From the NCBI RefSeq assembly GCF_027111275.1, contig NZ_CP114286.1:2666001-2730000 (forward strand): a stretch of DNA of 64,000 nt. The letters run 5' to 3'. Under the pieces are notes generated by a model that was given only the letters and a program-made list of their open reading frames with translations, did not search any database and had not been told where the DNA came from. Source of the stretch: Flavobacterium luteolum (GTDB lineage: Bacteria > Bacteroidota > Bacteroidia > Flavobacteriales > Flavobacteriaceae). The position numbers and the translations under genes are program-made. Shown here in pieces: positions 15,843 to 25,087 of this stretch. Position 1 is the stretch's first letter, and every line of letters begins with the position of its first letter.

Positions 15843-18800
15843 GTGAAGGCAAAAGGATTATTTCTCGTATTTTTTGTGTTTTTTATTTTTCAATCCTGCG
15901 GGCGCAAATCAGCGGCCGATTTTAATTCCGATTTTTCATTATTCAAAGACTACATTACTAGTTTTACTGGCGGTATCGTTTCTGCAGATTCTGATATTCG
16001 AGTGGTTTTGGCATTCGATAAAAACGATTGGAAACCTAATCAAGAATTGGACGACGATTTGTTTGATATTTCGCCGAGTGTTCACGGAAAAGTCATAGCA
16101 CTTTCGACAAATACCTTAGCTTTTATTCCAGAGAAAAAACTCAAAATGGGAACAGAATATCAAGTTACTTTAAACTTAGATAAGCTGACAGCCATTCCTA
16201 AAGAGAAAGAAAAAGAACTTTCTAAATTCAACTTTACAGTTAAAACCGTTAAGCAGGATTTTACCATCAATACAGGTGACATTCAATCATACAGTAAAGA
16301 ATACCAATATTTAAATTGTGTTTTAAAAACAGCAGATAATATTGATCTTGAAACAGCTCAAAAACTTGTTGAAGCCAAACATAATGGAAATAACCTTAAA
16401 CTTAAATTTGAGAAAACAAACGGCCCTGCTAAAGAATTTCGTTTTATAATTGACAGCATTCAGCGTCAATCAGAAGCTTCTAATTTGGAAATTATTTACG
16501 ACGGAAATGATTTTGATATTGATCAAAAAGGACAAATCGATTTTCCGATTACGAGTATCAACGAATTTAAAGTTATAAAAGTTGAAGTTCCAGACGGAAA
16601 TAATCAGCAGGTTTTGATTAATTTCTCTGAACCATTAGAAAAAGGTCAGGATTTTGCAGGATTGGTTTCGATTCAGAATACCAATAATTTGAAATTTTCC
16701 ACACAAGGTAATTTACTTAAAGTATATTTTACAAACCAAAATACCTCTAAAAAGCAAGAACCTGTAGCAGTAGCTGTGCAAGAGCCAGTTGCAGTAACTG
16801 TAGATTCCGCAGCAGTTGTAGTCGATTCTGCTGCAGTAGCAGTTGATTCTGCCGCCGCAGTTGTAGAAGATGCTGTTGAATATGTGCCAGACGAAGAACC
16901 AGAACAAGTTGTTACGGGCGAATTATTATTGGAAGTTTTTCAAGGGATAGAAAGCCAATATGGCAAAAAACTAGAAAACAATTATTCTGAGAAAATTTCT
17001 TTTGATCAGATAAAACCAAATGTTCGTTTTATTAAAAACGGAACAATTCTTCCAAGTTCTAACAACTTAAAACTGAATTTTGAAGCTGTAAATCTAAGTG
17101 CAGTCGATGTAAAGGTTTATAAAATCTATAAAAACAATATTCTGCAATTTCTTCAATACAATGAATTAAACGGCGGACAAAATCTCAAGAAAGTCGCCCA
17201 GCCAATTGCCAAAACAACCCTGAATTTAAAAGAAAGCACGCTCGTAAATCTGGCAAAATGGAATACGTACGCTTTAGATTTATCTAAAATTATCAAACCA
17301 GAACCAGGAGCGATTTACAGAGTTGAATTTGTTTATAAAAAGAAATACTCGCTTTACAAATGTGAAACTTCGGAAGGAAATGACGACGAAACCGAGGAAG
17401 AAGAAGTAGATGAAAATGACGTGAACTATAGTGGCAACTCTTACGACGATTATTATTACGATGATTACGATTGGAGAGAAAGCCAAGATCCTTGTACAGG
17501 ATCTTATTATTACAATGCCAGAATTGCGACTAATATTTTAGCATCAGATTTAGGAGTTATTGCCAAAAGAGGCGAAAACAAATCGTACTTATTTGCTGTA
17601 AATAATATTGTTACAACAGAACCAGTTTCGAATGCAAGAGTAGATTTGTATAATTTCCAACAGCAAAAAATAGCGACCGAAGCAACAAGCAGTGAAGGTA
17701 TTGCTTCTTTCCAGCTGGACAAATTCGCTTATTTTGCTATTGTAACTTTAGGAGACCAGTCTACTTATGTAAAGTTGGACGATGGGCTTTCATTGTCTGT
17801 AAGTAATTTTGATGTTGCTGGAGAGACTTTACAAAAAGGCTTAAAAGGATTTATTTACGGAGAAAGAGGTGTTTGGCGTCCTGGAGATAATTTGTATCTG
17901 TCATTTATTTTAAATGATGCAGCAAATAAACTTCCGAAATCACATCCAATTAAATTCAGATTAAACGACCCGAATGGTAAAACAGTTTATCAGACCGTTC
18001 AAAAAACAAATGATCTAAACCATTACGCTTTTATAGTGCCAACAAATCAAGATGCTCCAACAGGGAATTGGGAAGCAATGGTGAGCGTTGGTGGAGCTAA
18101 ATTCTATAAGAGCATTAAGATTGAAACCATCAAACCAAATCGTTTAAAAATAAAAAATACCTTTAGCAGAAAAACACTTTCGGCTTCTTATCCAAATACG
18201 GATAATCTTGAAGTAACGTGGCTTCACGGTGCAATTGCTAAGAATTTGAATGTAGAGATGCAGGCTAAATTCTCTCAACAAAGCACAACATTTAAAGGTT
18301 ATGAAAAATATACTTTTGATGATTTGGCTCGTCAATTCAGCACAGAAGAAATCAATATTTTCTCTGGGAAATTGAATGAAAATGGAAAAGCTTCAGTAAA
18401 CATCCAGCCAAGATTGCAAGGTCAAGCACCAGGAATGCTTCGTGCTTCATTCATTACAAAAGTGTATGAAGAAGGAGGAGATTTTAGTACCGATGTGATG
18501 TCGATAACTTATTCTCCGTACAAAACGTATGTTGGACTTAAAACGCCAGAATTGAATAAGTATAGCATGCTTGAAACGAGAACAAACAATCGTTTTGAAG
18601 TGGCTACGGTTGATGAAAACGGAAGACCAAAATCAGTTCGCAATCTCGAAGTAAGAGTTTACAAAGTAGACTGGAGATGGTGGTGGGATTCTTCAAGCGA
18701 TAATTTATCAAATTACAACTCTTCAAATGCAACGACTTCATACAAGACTTTTGTCATCAATACGGATTTTAACGGAAAAGGAAGTTTCCAATTTGCTTTG

Positions 18801-21527
18801 ACTGACGAAGAATGGGGACGTTATTTAATTCGTGTGGAAGATGGAGAAAGTGGCCATGCAACTTCTTTGACCGTAAATATCGACTGGCCAATCTGGTCTG
18901 GAAAAACAAGAAATAGAGATGCATCTACAGCTAATATGTTAGTTTTTTCTACCGATAAGAAAAATTATGCAGTGGGAGAAAAAGCACAGATTTCTTTCCC
19001 TTCAAGTGAAGGCGGACGTGCTTTAATTTCGATCGAAAATGGTTCAAGAGTTGTACAGACTATTTGGGCTGAAACGAAAAACGGAGAAACAAAAGTTGAA
19101 GTTCCGATTACAGGAGCAATGGCACCCAATGTATATTTTAATATTACATTATTACAGCCACATGCTTCAACCAAAAATGATTCGCCAATTCGTATGTATG
19201 GAATTGTGCCGATTGAAGTGGTAGATAAAAACACCATTTTGGCACCGACTCTTAATATGCCAGACGTATTAAGACCAGAACAGCCATTCACGGTAAAAGT
19301 AGGCGAGAAATCGGGTAAAGAAATGACGTATACAATTGCAGTTGTAGATGAAGGTCTTTTGGATTTAACTCGTTTTAAAACGCCAAATGCGTGGGATAGT
19401 TTCTATGTTCGTGAAGCTTTAGGTGTAAAAACGTGGGACATTTACGATGATGTAATTGGAGCTTACGGGGGAAAAATAAATCAGATTTTCAGTATTGGTG
19501 GTGACCAGGATTTAGGAGGCGGAAAAGCTAAAAAAGCCAATCGTTTTAAACCTGTAGTATTATATTACGGACCATTTAAATTAGGAAAAGGAGAAACAAA
19601 ATCGCACGAATTAAAACTGCCAAAATATATTGGTTCAGTTCGAACAATGGTTGTAGCGGGAGATGCAAATACAAGCGCTTACGGAAGTGTTGAAAAAGCA
19701 ACTCAGGTTAAGAGTCCGTTGATGGTGTTGGCCTCGTTGCCAAGAAAAATTTCACCTTCTGAAAAAGTAACGTTGCCAGTAACTGTTTTTGCAACTGAAA
19801 ATAAAATCAAAAATGTTTCAATTCAGGTAAAAACCAGCAACGGATTGAAAGTAATGGGAAGCGCGGTTCAAAAACTAAGTTTTGCACAGCCAGATGAGAA
19901 AATGGCTTATTTTAATTTGGTTGTAGGTTCTGCGACTGGAATTGCAAAAGTTCAGGTAATTGCGACATCTGGAAGCGAAAAATCAACTTATGATGTCGAA
20001 ATCGATATGACGAATCCAAATCCGGTTACGAGCACTTTTACAGATGTTGTTTTAACGCCAAACAGTACAAAAACTATTTCTTGGAAAACATTTGGAATCG
20101 CTGGAAGCAATAAAGCAAGATTGGAAGTTTCGTCAATGCCGTCAATGAATTTGAATGGAAGATTACAATTCTTAATTCAATATCCGCATGGTTGCGTGGA
20201 ACAGACAACTTCGTCAGTATTCCCGCAATTATATTTAGGCGATGTTGCTGATATTGATGCGAAACGTAAAGATTTAATTCAAAAAAATATTGCAGCCGGA
20301 ATTCAGAGATTAGGTAATTTCCAATTATCAAATGGAGGAATGCCTTACTGGCAAGGAAATGCAATTGCAGACGATTGGGGAACTTCATACGCTGGACATT
20401 TCTTAATTGAAGCAGAGAAAAAAGGGTATGTATTGCCAATAAACTTCAAATCAAAATGGTTAGGTTATCAGCAGAAAGAAGCGAAACAATGGCGATTTGA
20501 GCCTAAATATGGAAATGATCTAGCTCAGGCGTATCGTTTATACACTTTAGCTTTAGCTGGAAATGCCGATTTATCATCAATGAACAGATTGCGTGAAACA
20601 AAAGGTATTTCGAATGAAAGTATGCTTCGTTTGGCAGCGGCTTATGTTTTAGCAGGTCAGAAATCAGCAGGACAAAGTTTGTTCTTAAGAACTAGTATTG
20701 ATGGAAGTTCAGATGAATACAGTTATTACTATTATGGTTCAAACGAAAGAAACAGAGCAATGGCTCTTGAAACGATGCTTCTTTTAGACCAGAAACAAAA
20801 AGCATTCGTAACTGCGACAAAATTAGCCAAAGAAATGTCAGCCAATCAATGGATGAGTACGCAAACAACGGCTTACTGTTTATACGCAATGTCGAAATTT
20901 GCAGTAAGCAATGGTCCAAAAGGAATCAACATTCAGTTTAGTAAAAACGGTAAAGGCGAGACCATAAACACAGGTAAATCAGTTGCAGATCGCAGTTTAT
21001 CTGTTGCTTCAGGTTCAAACAGTATTACGTTGAAAAACAATAAAGCCAATACGGTTTATGTTCGTGTGTTAAACACAGGAATTTTGCCAATCGGACAAGA
21101 AAATGCGGTTCAAAGTGATGTTATCGCTTCTATAGTTTTCAAAAACAGAAAAGGAAGCGTAATCAATGTTTCAAGAATTAATCAAGGAACTGAATTTGTG
21201 GCTGAGGTTACAATTAAAAACCAAAGAGGAGAAAGTGTTCAAAACGTGGCATTATCACAAATTCTGCCTTCAGGATTCGAAATTGTAAATACTCGTTTTA
21301 CAGATTACGGAGATGCTGTAAACAACATTGCAGATTATATTGACATTCGTGATGACAGAACTAATTTCTATTTTGGAATGAAGGCCAGAGAAACCAAAGT
21401 TTTCAGAATTCTGCTAAATGCATCGTATTTAGGAAACTATTATTTACCTGGATTGCAATGCGAAGCAATGTATGATAATACTTTCCTAGCCCGAACAAAA
21501 GGATTTTGGGTTGAGGTTGTGAAGTAA
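15843..21527 (+). CDS. Alpha-2-macroglobulin family lipoprotein (YfhM/YfaS type)
   Basis: Very large (1,894 aa) periplasmic protease-trapping protein. A signal peptide ends at a lipobox cysteine (FIFQSC19). N-terminal macroglobulin-like beta domains follow; an MG/bait-region block precedes the alpha-helical thioester domain, whose CVEQ motif at C1451-Q1454 (YPHGCVEQTTSS) would form the internal thioester that couples covalently to proteases. The C-terminus is beta-rich. Two low-complexity inserts stand out: Val/Ala/Asp repeats (about 300-345) and an acidic Asp/Glu/Tyr stretch (about 515-545). The start is GTG at 15843; no ATG lies at the signal peptide. The next codirectional gene is penicillin-binding protein 1C, the same pairing as yfhM-pbpC in E. 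coli, which suggests a joint response to envelope breach. Confidence 0.93.
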   Translation: MKAKGLFLVFFVFFIFQSCGRKSAADFNSDFSLFKDYITSFTGGIVSADSDIRVVLAFDKNDWKPNQELDDDLFDISPSVHGKVIALSTNTLAFIPEKKLKMGTEYQVTLNLDKLTAIPKEKEKELSKFNFTVKTVKQDFTINTGDIQSYSKEYQYLNCVLKTADNIDLETAQKLVEAKHNGNNLKLKFEKTNGPAKEFRFIIDSIQRQSEASNLEIIYDGNDFDIDQKGQIDFPITSINEFKVIKVEVPDGNNQQVLINFSEPLEKGQDFAGLVSIQNTNNLKFSTQGNLLKVYFTNQNTSKKQEPVAVAVQEPVAVTVDSAAVVVDSAAVAVDSAAAVVEDAVEYVPDEEPEQVVTGELLLEVFQGIESQYGKKLENNYSEKISFDQIKPNVRFIKNGTILPSSNNLKLNFEAVNLSAVDVKVYKIYKNNILQFLQYNELNGGQNLKKVAQPIAKTTLNLKESTLVNLAKWNTYALDLSKIIKPEPGAIYRVEFVYKKKYSLYKCETSEGNDDETEEEEVDENDVNYSGNSYDDYYYDDYDWRESQDPCTGSYYYNARIATNILASDLGVIAKRGENKSYLFAVNNIVTTEPVSNARVDLYNFQQQKIATEATSSEGIASFQLDKFAYFAIVTLGDQSTYVKLDDGLSLSVSNFDVAGETLQKGLKGFIYGERGVWRPGDNLYLSFILNDAANKLPKSHPIKFRLNDPNGKTVYQTVQKTNDLNHYAFIVPTNQDAPTGNWEAMVSVGGAKFYKSIKIETIKPNRLKIKNTFSRKTLSASYPNTDNLEVTWLHGAIAKNLNVEMQAKFSQQSTTFKGYEKYTFDDLARQFSTEEINIFSGKLNENGKASVNIQPRLQGQAPGMLRASFITKVYEEGGDFSTDVMSITYSPYKTYVGLKTPELNKYSMLETRTNNRFEVATVDENGRPKSVRNLEVRVYKVDWRWWWDSSSDNLSNYNSSNATTSYKTFVINTDFNGKGSFQFALTDEEWGRYLIRVEDGESGHATSLTVNIDWPIWSGKTRNRDASTANMLVFSTDKKNYAVGEKAQISFPSSEGGRALISIENGSRVVQTIWAETKNGETKVEVPITGAMAPNVYFNITLLQPHASTKNDSPIRMYGIVPIEVVDKNTILAPTLNMPDVLRPEQPFTVKVGEKSGKEMTYTIAVVDEGLLDLTRFKTPNAWDSFYVREALGVKTWDIYDDVIGAYGGKINQIFSIGGDQDLGGGKAKKANRFKPVVLYYGPFKLGKGETKSHELKLPKYIGSVRTMVVAGDANTSAYGSVEKATQVKSPLMVLASLPRKISPSEKVTLPVTVFATENKIKNVSIQVKTSNGLKVMGSAVQKLSFAQPDEKMAYFNLVVGSATGIAKVQVIATSGSEKSTYDVEIDMTNPNPVTSTFTDVVLTPNSTKTISWKTFGIAGSNKARLEVSSMPSMNLNGRLQFLIQYPHGCVEQTTSSVFPQLYLGDVADIDAKRKDLIQKNIAAGIQRLGNFQLSNGGMPYWQGNAIADDWGTSYAGHFLIEAEKKGYVLPINFKSKWLGYQQKEAKQWRFEPKYGNDLAQAYRLYTLALAGNADLSSMNRLRETKGISNESMLRLAAAYVLAGQKSAGQSLFLRTSIDGSSDEYSYYYYGSNERNRAMALETMLLLDQKQKAFVTATKLAKEMSANQWMSTQTTAYCLYAMSKFAVSNGPKGINIQFSKNGKGETINTGKSVADRSLSVASGSNSITLKNNKANTVYVRVLNTGILPIGQENAVQSDVIASIVFKNRKGSVINVSRINQGTEFVAEVTIKNQRGESVQNVALSQILPSGFEIVNTRFTDYGDAVNNIADYIDIRDDRTNFYFGMKARETKVFRILLNASYLGNYYLPGLQCEAMYDNTFLARTKGFWVEVVK
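16794..16870 (+). repeat. In-frame Val-Ala-Asp repeat inside the macroglobulin gene
   Basis: Three degenerate copies of a unit encoding roughly V-D-S-A-A-V (GTAGATTCCGCAGCAGTT type). The linker they encode is flexible and hydrophobic-rich, and copy number may vary between strains. Confidence 0.7.
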
Positions 21528-21530
21528 TTT

Positions 21531-21714
21531 TTTTTTGCCACAGATTATACAGATTAGCACAGATTTTAAAATCTTTTTTAATTCTTTAATCTGTGGCAAA
21601 AAACTTTGAGAACTTAGCAAAAAAAAGTCTCCCGCAGATTTTGCAGATCAAGTAGATAATATAAGATTTCCTGAATCTGCGAGAAAAAACTTTGTGTCCC
21701 GATAGCTATCGGGA
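21531..21714. repeat. Cluster of three palindromic intergenic repeats
   Basis: Between the macroglobulin gene and pbpC. (1) GCCACAGATT (21537-21546) pairs with AATCTGTGGC (21588-21597), extended by T- and A-runs. (2) TCTCCCGCAGATT (21628-21640) pairs with AATCTGCGAGA (21674-21684), with a two-base bulge. (3) A perfect palindrome TCCCGATAGCTATCGGGA (21697-21714). None has a downstream T-run on the plus strand, so these look like dispersed repeats rather than a simple terminator. Confidence 0.75.
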
Positions 21715-21755
21715 TTGCGTAAATCTTAGCGTCTTTGCGGTTAAAAAAATAAGGA

Positions 21756-24131
21756 TTGAAAAATAAATTAAAAGCGTTTTTCCAGCGCATAATAAATTGG
21801 ATAAAAAGAAACAAAATAAAATCAGCAATTGCATTTCTGCTCTTGCTGATTTACTATTTTTCAATACCTCGAACTTTGTTCAAAGAACCATATTCTACCG
21901 TTATAGAAAGCAAAGAAGGAGAACTTCTCGGGGCTAAAATTGCCCGAGATGGACAATGGCGTTTCCCTGCGCAAGACAGCGTTCCTGATAAATTCAAGAA
22001 ATGTATTGTTTATTTTGAAGACGAATATTTTTATAAACATCCCGGTTTTAATCCCGGTGCAATGATTAATGCTTTTAAACAAAACAGAAAAGCAGGAAAA
22101 GTTGTCAGAGGCGGAAGTACGCTGACTCAGCAAGTCATTCGATTATCCCGAAAAGGAAAAAACAGAACCTATTTCGAAAAAATAATAGAAATTATTCTAG
22201 CAACTAGATTGGAGTTAGGATATTCTAAAAATGAAATTCTCGAAATGTATGCAGCGCATGCGCCATTTGGAGGAAATGTCGTAGGATTAGAAATGGCTTC
22301 ATGGCGTTATTTCGGAGTGCAGTCTAATCAGTTGTCTTGGGCAGAAAATGCAGTTTTAGCAGTTTTGCCGAATGCACCAAGTCTAATTTATCCTGGAAAA
22401 AATCAAATCAAATTATTCAACAAACGAAACCGACTTTTATTAAAACTGTATCAGGAAGGTATTATCGATAAACAGACGTACGAACTTTCGATAGAAGAAC
22501 CTTTGCCTCAAAAGCCATATGATCTTCCTCAAATTGCACCTCATTTGTTGCAAAGAGTAGCTAAAAACGAAGAGGGAACGAGAGTAAAAACGACGATTGA
22601 TTATGCTTTGCAAAATAGGGTCAATCAAATCGCGAGATATTATTACAATCAGTACAAGCAGAATGAAGTTCATAATTTAGCTATTTTAGTAATCGATGTT
22701 CATAATAGAAACGTAATGAGCTATGTTGGGAATTCTCCGGCAGATTCGAATCATCAAAAAGATGTTGATATTATTGATGCGCCAAGAAGTACTGGAAGTA
22801 TCTTAAAACCGCTTTTATATGGCGCAATGCTCGATGATGGCGAATTGTTGCCGAATACTTTAGTTGCTGACATTCCAACACAAATTTCAGGATATACACC
22901 TCAGAATTTTAATTTAACTTTTGATGGAGCTGTGCCTGCACATCGCGCTTTATCACGTTCGTTGAATATTCCTGCGGTTTTGATGCTTCAGGAATTTACT
23001 GTAAACAAGTTTTATGAAGAATTACAGAAATTCAAATTAAAAAACATCAATAAAACTCCTGATCATTATGGTTTGTCGCTGATTTTGGGAGGTGCTGAAA
23101 GTAATTTGTGGGATTTATGTCGAACATATGCAAATCTTTCATCAACGATCAATTATTATACTAAAAATAAGAACAAGTATCGAACTAATGAATTTACCAA
23201 ACTTAACTATAAAAACGATTTTAAGCCCGATTTTGGATCAGAAACCTATCAGAAGAATATTTTGGGCGCTGGATCAATTTGGTTAACGTATAATGCAATG
23301 GAAGAAGTCAATAGACCAGAAGGAGATGAAGCTTGGAAGTTTTATGACAGTTCTCTTAAAATTGCATGGAAAACAGGAACGAGCTTTGGGAATCGTGACG
23401 CTTGGGCTATTGGAACCAATTCAAAATATGTGGTCGGAATTTGGGTGGGAAATGCGACGGGAGAAGGAAGACCAACCTTAACAGGAGTAACCAGCGCAGC
23501 ACCAATTTTATTTGACGTTTTTAATTTACTGCCAAGACAACGATGGTTTGATACGCCGTATAATGATTTAGCTGAAGTTGAGGTTTGCCGTCTAAGCGGT
23601 TATTTGGCAAAAGACAACTGTCCGAAAATCAAACAATGGGTTACTAAAAAAGGTAAATCGACCAAGGTCTGCCCATATCACAGAACAATTCATTTAGATA
23701 AAACAGAGCAGTTTCAGGTAAATAGCAGCTGCGAGAGTATCGATAATATTGTAACTAAAAACTGGTTTGTACTGCCTCCTGTTATGGCTTGGTATTATAA
23801 AAGCCAGCATATTGAATATTTGTCGTTACCGCCATTTAAAGAAGGATGCGAAGGAACACAAGCCACTACAATGGACTTTATTTATCCGAAAGCGAATAGT
23901 AAAATCTATTTGACAAAGGACTTTAACAGCAACGTACAGCCCGTAATTTTGAAAGTAGCGTATTCTGAAAGGGATAAAGAATTGTTTTGGTATGTTGATG
24001 ATGTTTATAAAGCCACAACCAAAACATTTCACGAATTGCCTATTACACCCACAACAGGAACGCATTACATTACGGTTGTGGATGCTTCTGGGAATGAAAT
24101 AAGAAGGAGAATTGAAATTGTGAGGGAGTAG
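21756..24131 (+). CDS. pbpC: Penicillin-binding protein 1C
   Basis: Bifunctional peptidoglycan synthase, 791 aa, anchored by one N-terminal transmembrane helix (about 21-37). The GT51 glycosyltransferase domain has its catalytic glutamate at E88 (EDEYFYKHPG) and the GGSTLTQQ motif. The transpeptidase domain has S348-I-L-K351 (SxxK), SRSLN for SxN, and K539-T-G. A C-terminal PBP1C-type BiPBP_C domain (about 700-791, ending EIRRRIEIV) confirms the subclass. The start is probably TTG at 21756, because no ATG lies before the membrane segment. It follows the alpha-2-macroglobulin gene as in E. coli and may act in wall repair alongside it. The stop is seven bases from the convergent next gene. Confidence 0.93.
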   Translation: MKNKLKAFFQRIINWIKRNKIKSAIAFLLLLIYYFSIPRTLFKEPYSTVIESKEGELLGAKIARDGQWRFPAQDSVPDKFKKCIVYFEDEYFYKHPGFNPGAMINAFKQNRKAGKVVRGGSTLTQQVIRLSRKGKNRTYFEKIIEIILATRLELGYSKNEILEMYAAHAPFGGNVVGLEMASWRYFGVQSNQLSWAENAVLAVLPNAPSLIYPGKNQIKLFNKRNRLLLKLYQEGIIDKQTYELSIEEPLPQKPYDLPQIAPHLLQRVAKNEEGTRVKTTIDYALQNRVNQIARYYYNQYKQNEVHNLAILVIDVHNRNVMSYVGNSPADSNHQKDVDIIDAPRSTGSILKPLLYGAMLDDGELLPNTLVADIPTQISGYTPQNFNLTFDGAVPAHRALSRSLNIPAVLMLQEFTVNKFYEELQKFKLKNINKTPDHYGLSLILGGAESNLWDLCRTYANLSSTINYYTKNKNKYRTNEFTKLNYKNDFKPDFGSETYQKNILGAGSIWLTYNAMEEVNRPEGDEAWKFYDSSLKIAWKTGTSFGNRDAWAIGTNSKYVVGIWVGNATGEGRPTLTGVTSAAPILFDVFNLLPRQRWFDTPYNDLAEVEVCRLSGYLAKDNCPKIKQWVTKKGKSTKVCPYHRTIHLDKTEQFQVNSSCESIDNIVTKNWFVLPPVMAWYYKSQHIEYLSLPPFKEGCEGTQATTMDFIYPKANSKIYLTKDFNSNVQPVILKVAYSERDKELFWYVDDVYKATTKTFHELPITPTTGTHYITVVDASGNEIRRRIEIVRE

Positions 24132-24137
24132 AATTTA

Positions 24138-24941
24138 TTACATGATTTTGAATTTGCCATATACATTTTTATTGTTTGTAAATCGGAACGTAATTGAAGT
24201 GGTAAATCCCTGATAAGTTGGAATTTTTTCTTTGTTATAGGGAAGTGAATAACCTAAGCCTAAATCTATCATCTTTAAAAAGGTTACGCCTCCCATTGCA
24301 TATGCATATTTAGTAGAGCTCCCAGCTTTTAAAAATAGAAAATATTCTGTATTAAATGATAAATGAAGATCTGGAAGGCCATAATATTTGTCATTGTAGC
24401 TATTTGTAATTCCGTACCCAGCACCTATGAAGAGTTTGTTGTCAGTATGGCAATCTAAACAAAATTCCATACCCGCAGTTAAAAGACTTTTGTTGGCAAT
24501 TGAATAATTTAAATAAAGTATAGGCCAATCTGGGATCCTAAATTTTGGTGTAGTATTGTTTTCTCTGTAGTTAAATTCTTTTGTTTCAATTGTGTCGTCG
24601 TTTTCATTATACCATTTTGCTTTCCCAACTAAATAGTTGCCATTGTAATCTTTAGAATAGCCTTGAAATTGTATTTTATTACTATTTAAATAGTAGTCTT
24701 TAATTGTAAAAAGAGAGTCAGTATTCTTTATTTTATATCCTACAGCATCTTTTGTTTTTATTTTTAAAGGCTTAATTCTGTAATAAAAAGCGACTTCTTT
24801 GGTAGATATTTTCCATTGTTTATCAAAAAAGAGAGTATCGTTTTGCGCAGTCACTTTCGAAGAAAGCAAAAAAAAGATTGTTATAAGAGGGTAAATGGCA
24901 TATTTTTTTTTCTCATAACTATAAGTCGTAACAATTTTCAT
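24138..24941 (-). CDS. Hypothetical secreted protein, repeats then barrel-like C-terminus
   Basis: A 267-residue protein that I cannot assign. It has an N-terminal hydrophobic segment (YPLITIFFLLSSKVTA) usable as a signal peptide. A middle section of short repeated patterns like G-Y-S-K-D-Y-N-G-N-Y recalls MORN/YwqK-type repeats. A C-terminal half with alternating aromatic strands (LFIGAGYGI, AYAMGGVTFLKMIDLGLGYSL, TSITFRF) resembles a small outer-membrane barrel. A CxxCH motif (FCLDCHTDN, about 159-163) is present once; it could be chance or a heme/metal site. It is convergent with pbpC (six bases apart) and shows no operon partner. Confidence 0.6.
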   Translation of the reverse strand: MKIVTTYSYEKKKYAIYPLITIFFLLSSKVTAQNDTLFFDKQWKISTKEVAFYYRIKPLKIKTKDAVGYKIKNTDSLFTIKDYYLNSNKIQFQGYSKDYNGNYLVGKAKWYNENDDTIETKEFNYRENNTTPKFRIPDWPILYLNYSIANKSLLTAGMEFCLDCHTDNKLFIGAGYGITNSYNDKYYGLPDLHLSFNTEYFLFLKAGSSTKYAYAMGGVTFLKMIDLGLGYSLPYNKEKIPTYQGFTTSITFRFTNNKNVYGKFKIM

Positions 24942-25007
24942 TTATTATCTTTTAAAGATTATATAAACTTACTTTAAATATAAATATTTTGTAAACGCAT
25001 AAGCTTT

Positions 25008-25032
25008 TTTTATGTTAGTATACGACATAAAA
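25008..25032. promoter_or_regulatory. Imperfect palindrome upstream of the hypothetical gene
   Basis: TTTTATGT-taGTATACg-ACATAAAA, with a perfect inner GTATAC, lies about 70 bases upstream of the gene ending at 24138. It could be an operator; no T-run in the right orientation suggests a terminator. Confidence 0.3.
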
Positions 25033-25050
25033 GATGTTATAAAAAAGCAC

Positions 25051-25085
25051 AAAAAAACCGCCAATCTCACGAAAGGCGGTTTTTG
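25051..25085 (-). terminator. Intrinsic terminator of the RNase gene
   Basis: AAAAACCGCC ... GGCGGTTTTT hairpin with a T-run on the minus strand, three bases past the rng stop codon. Confidence 0.92.
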
Positions 25086-25087
25086 AT

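Noticed and set aside
20074..20439. 121-codon minus-strand frame inside the macroglobulin gene
   Set aside because: It lies opposite the thioester-domain coding sequence, which is clearly the real reading frame.
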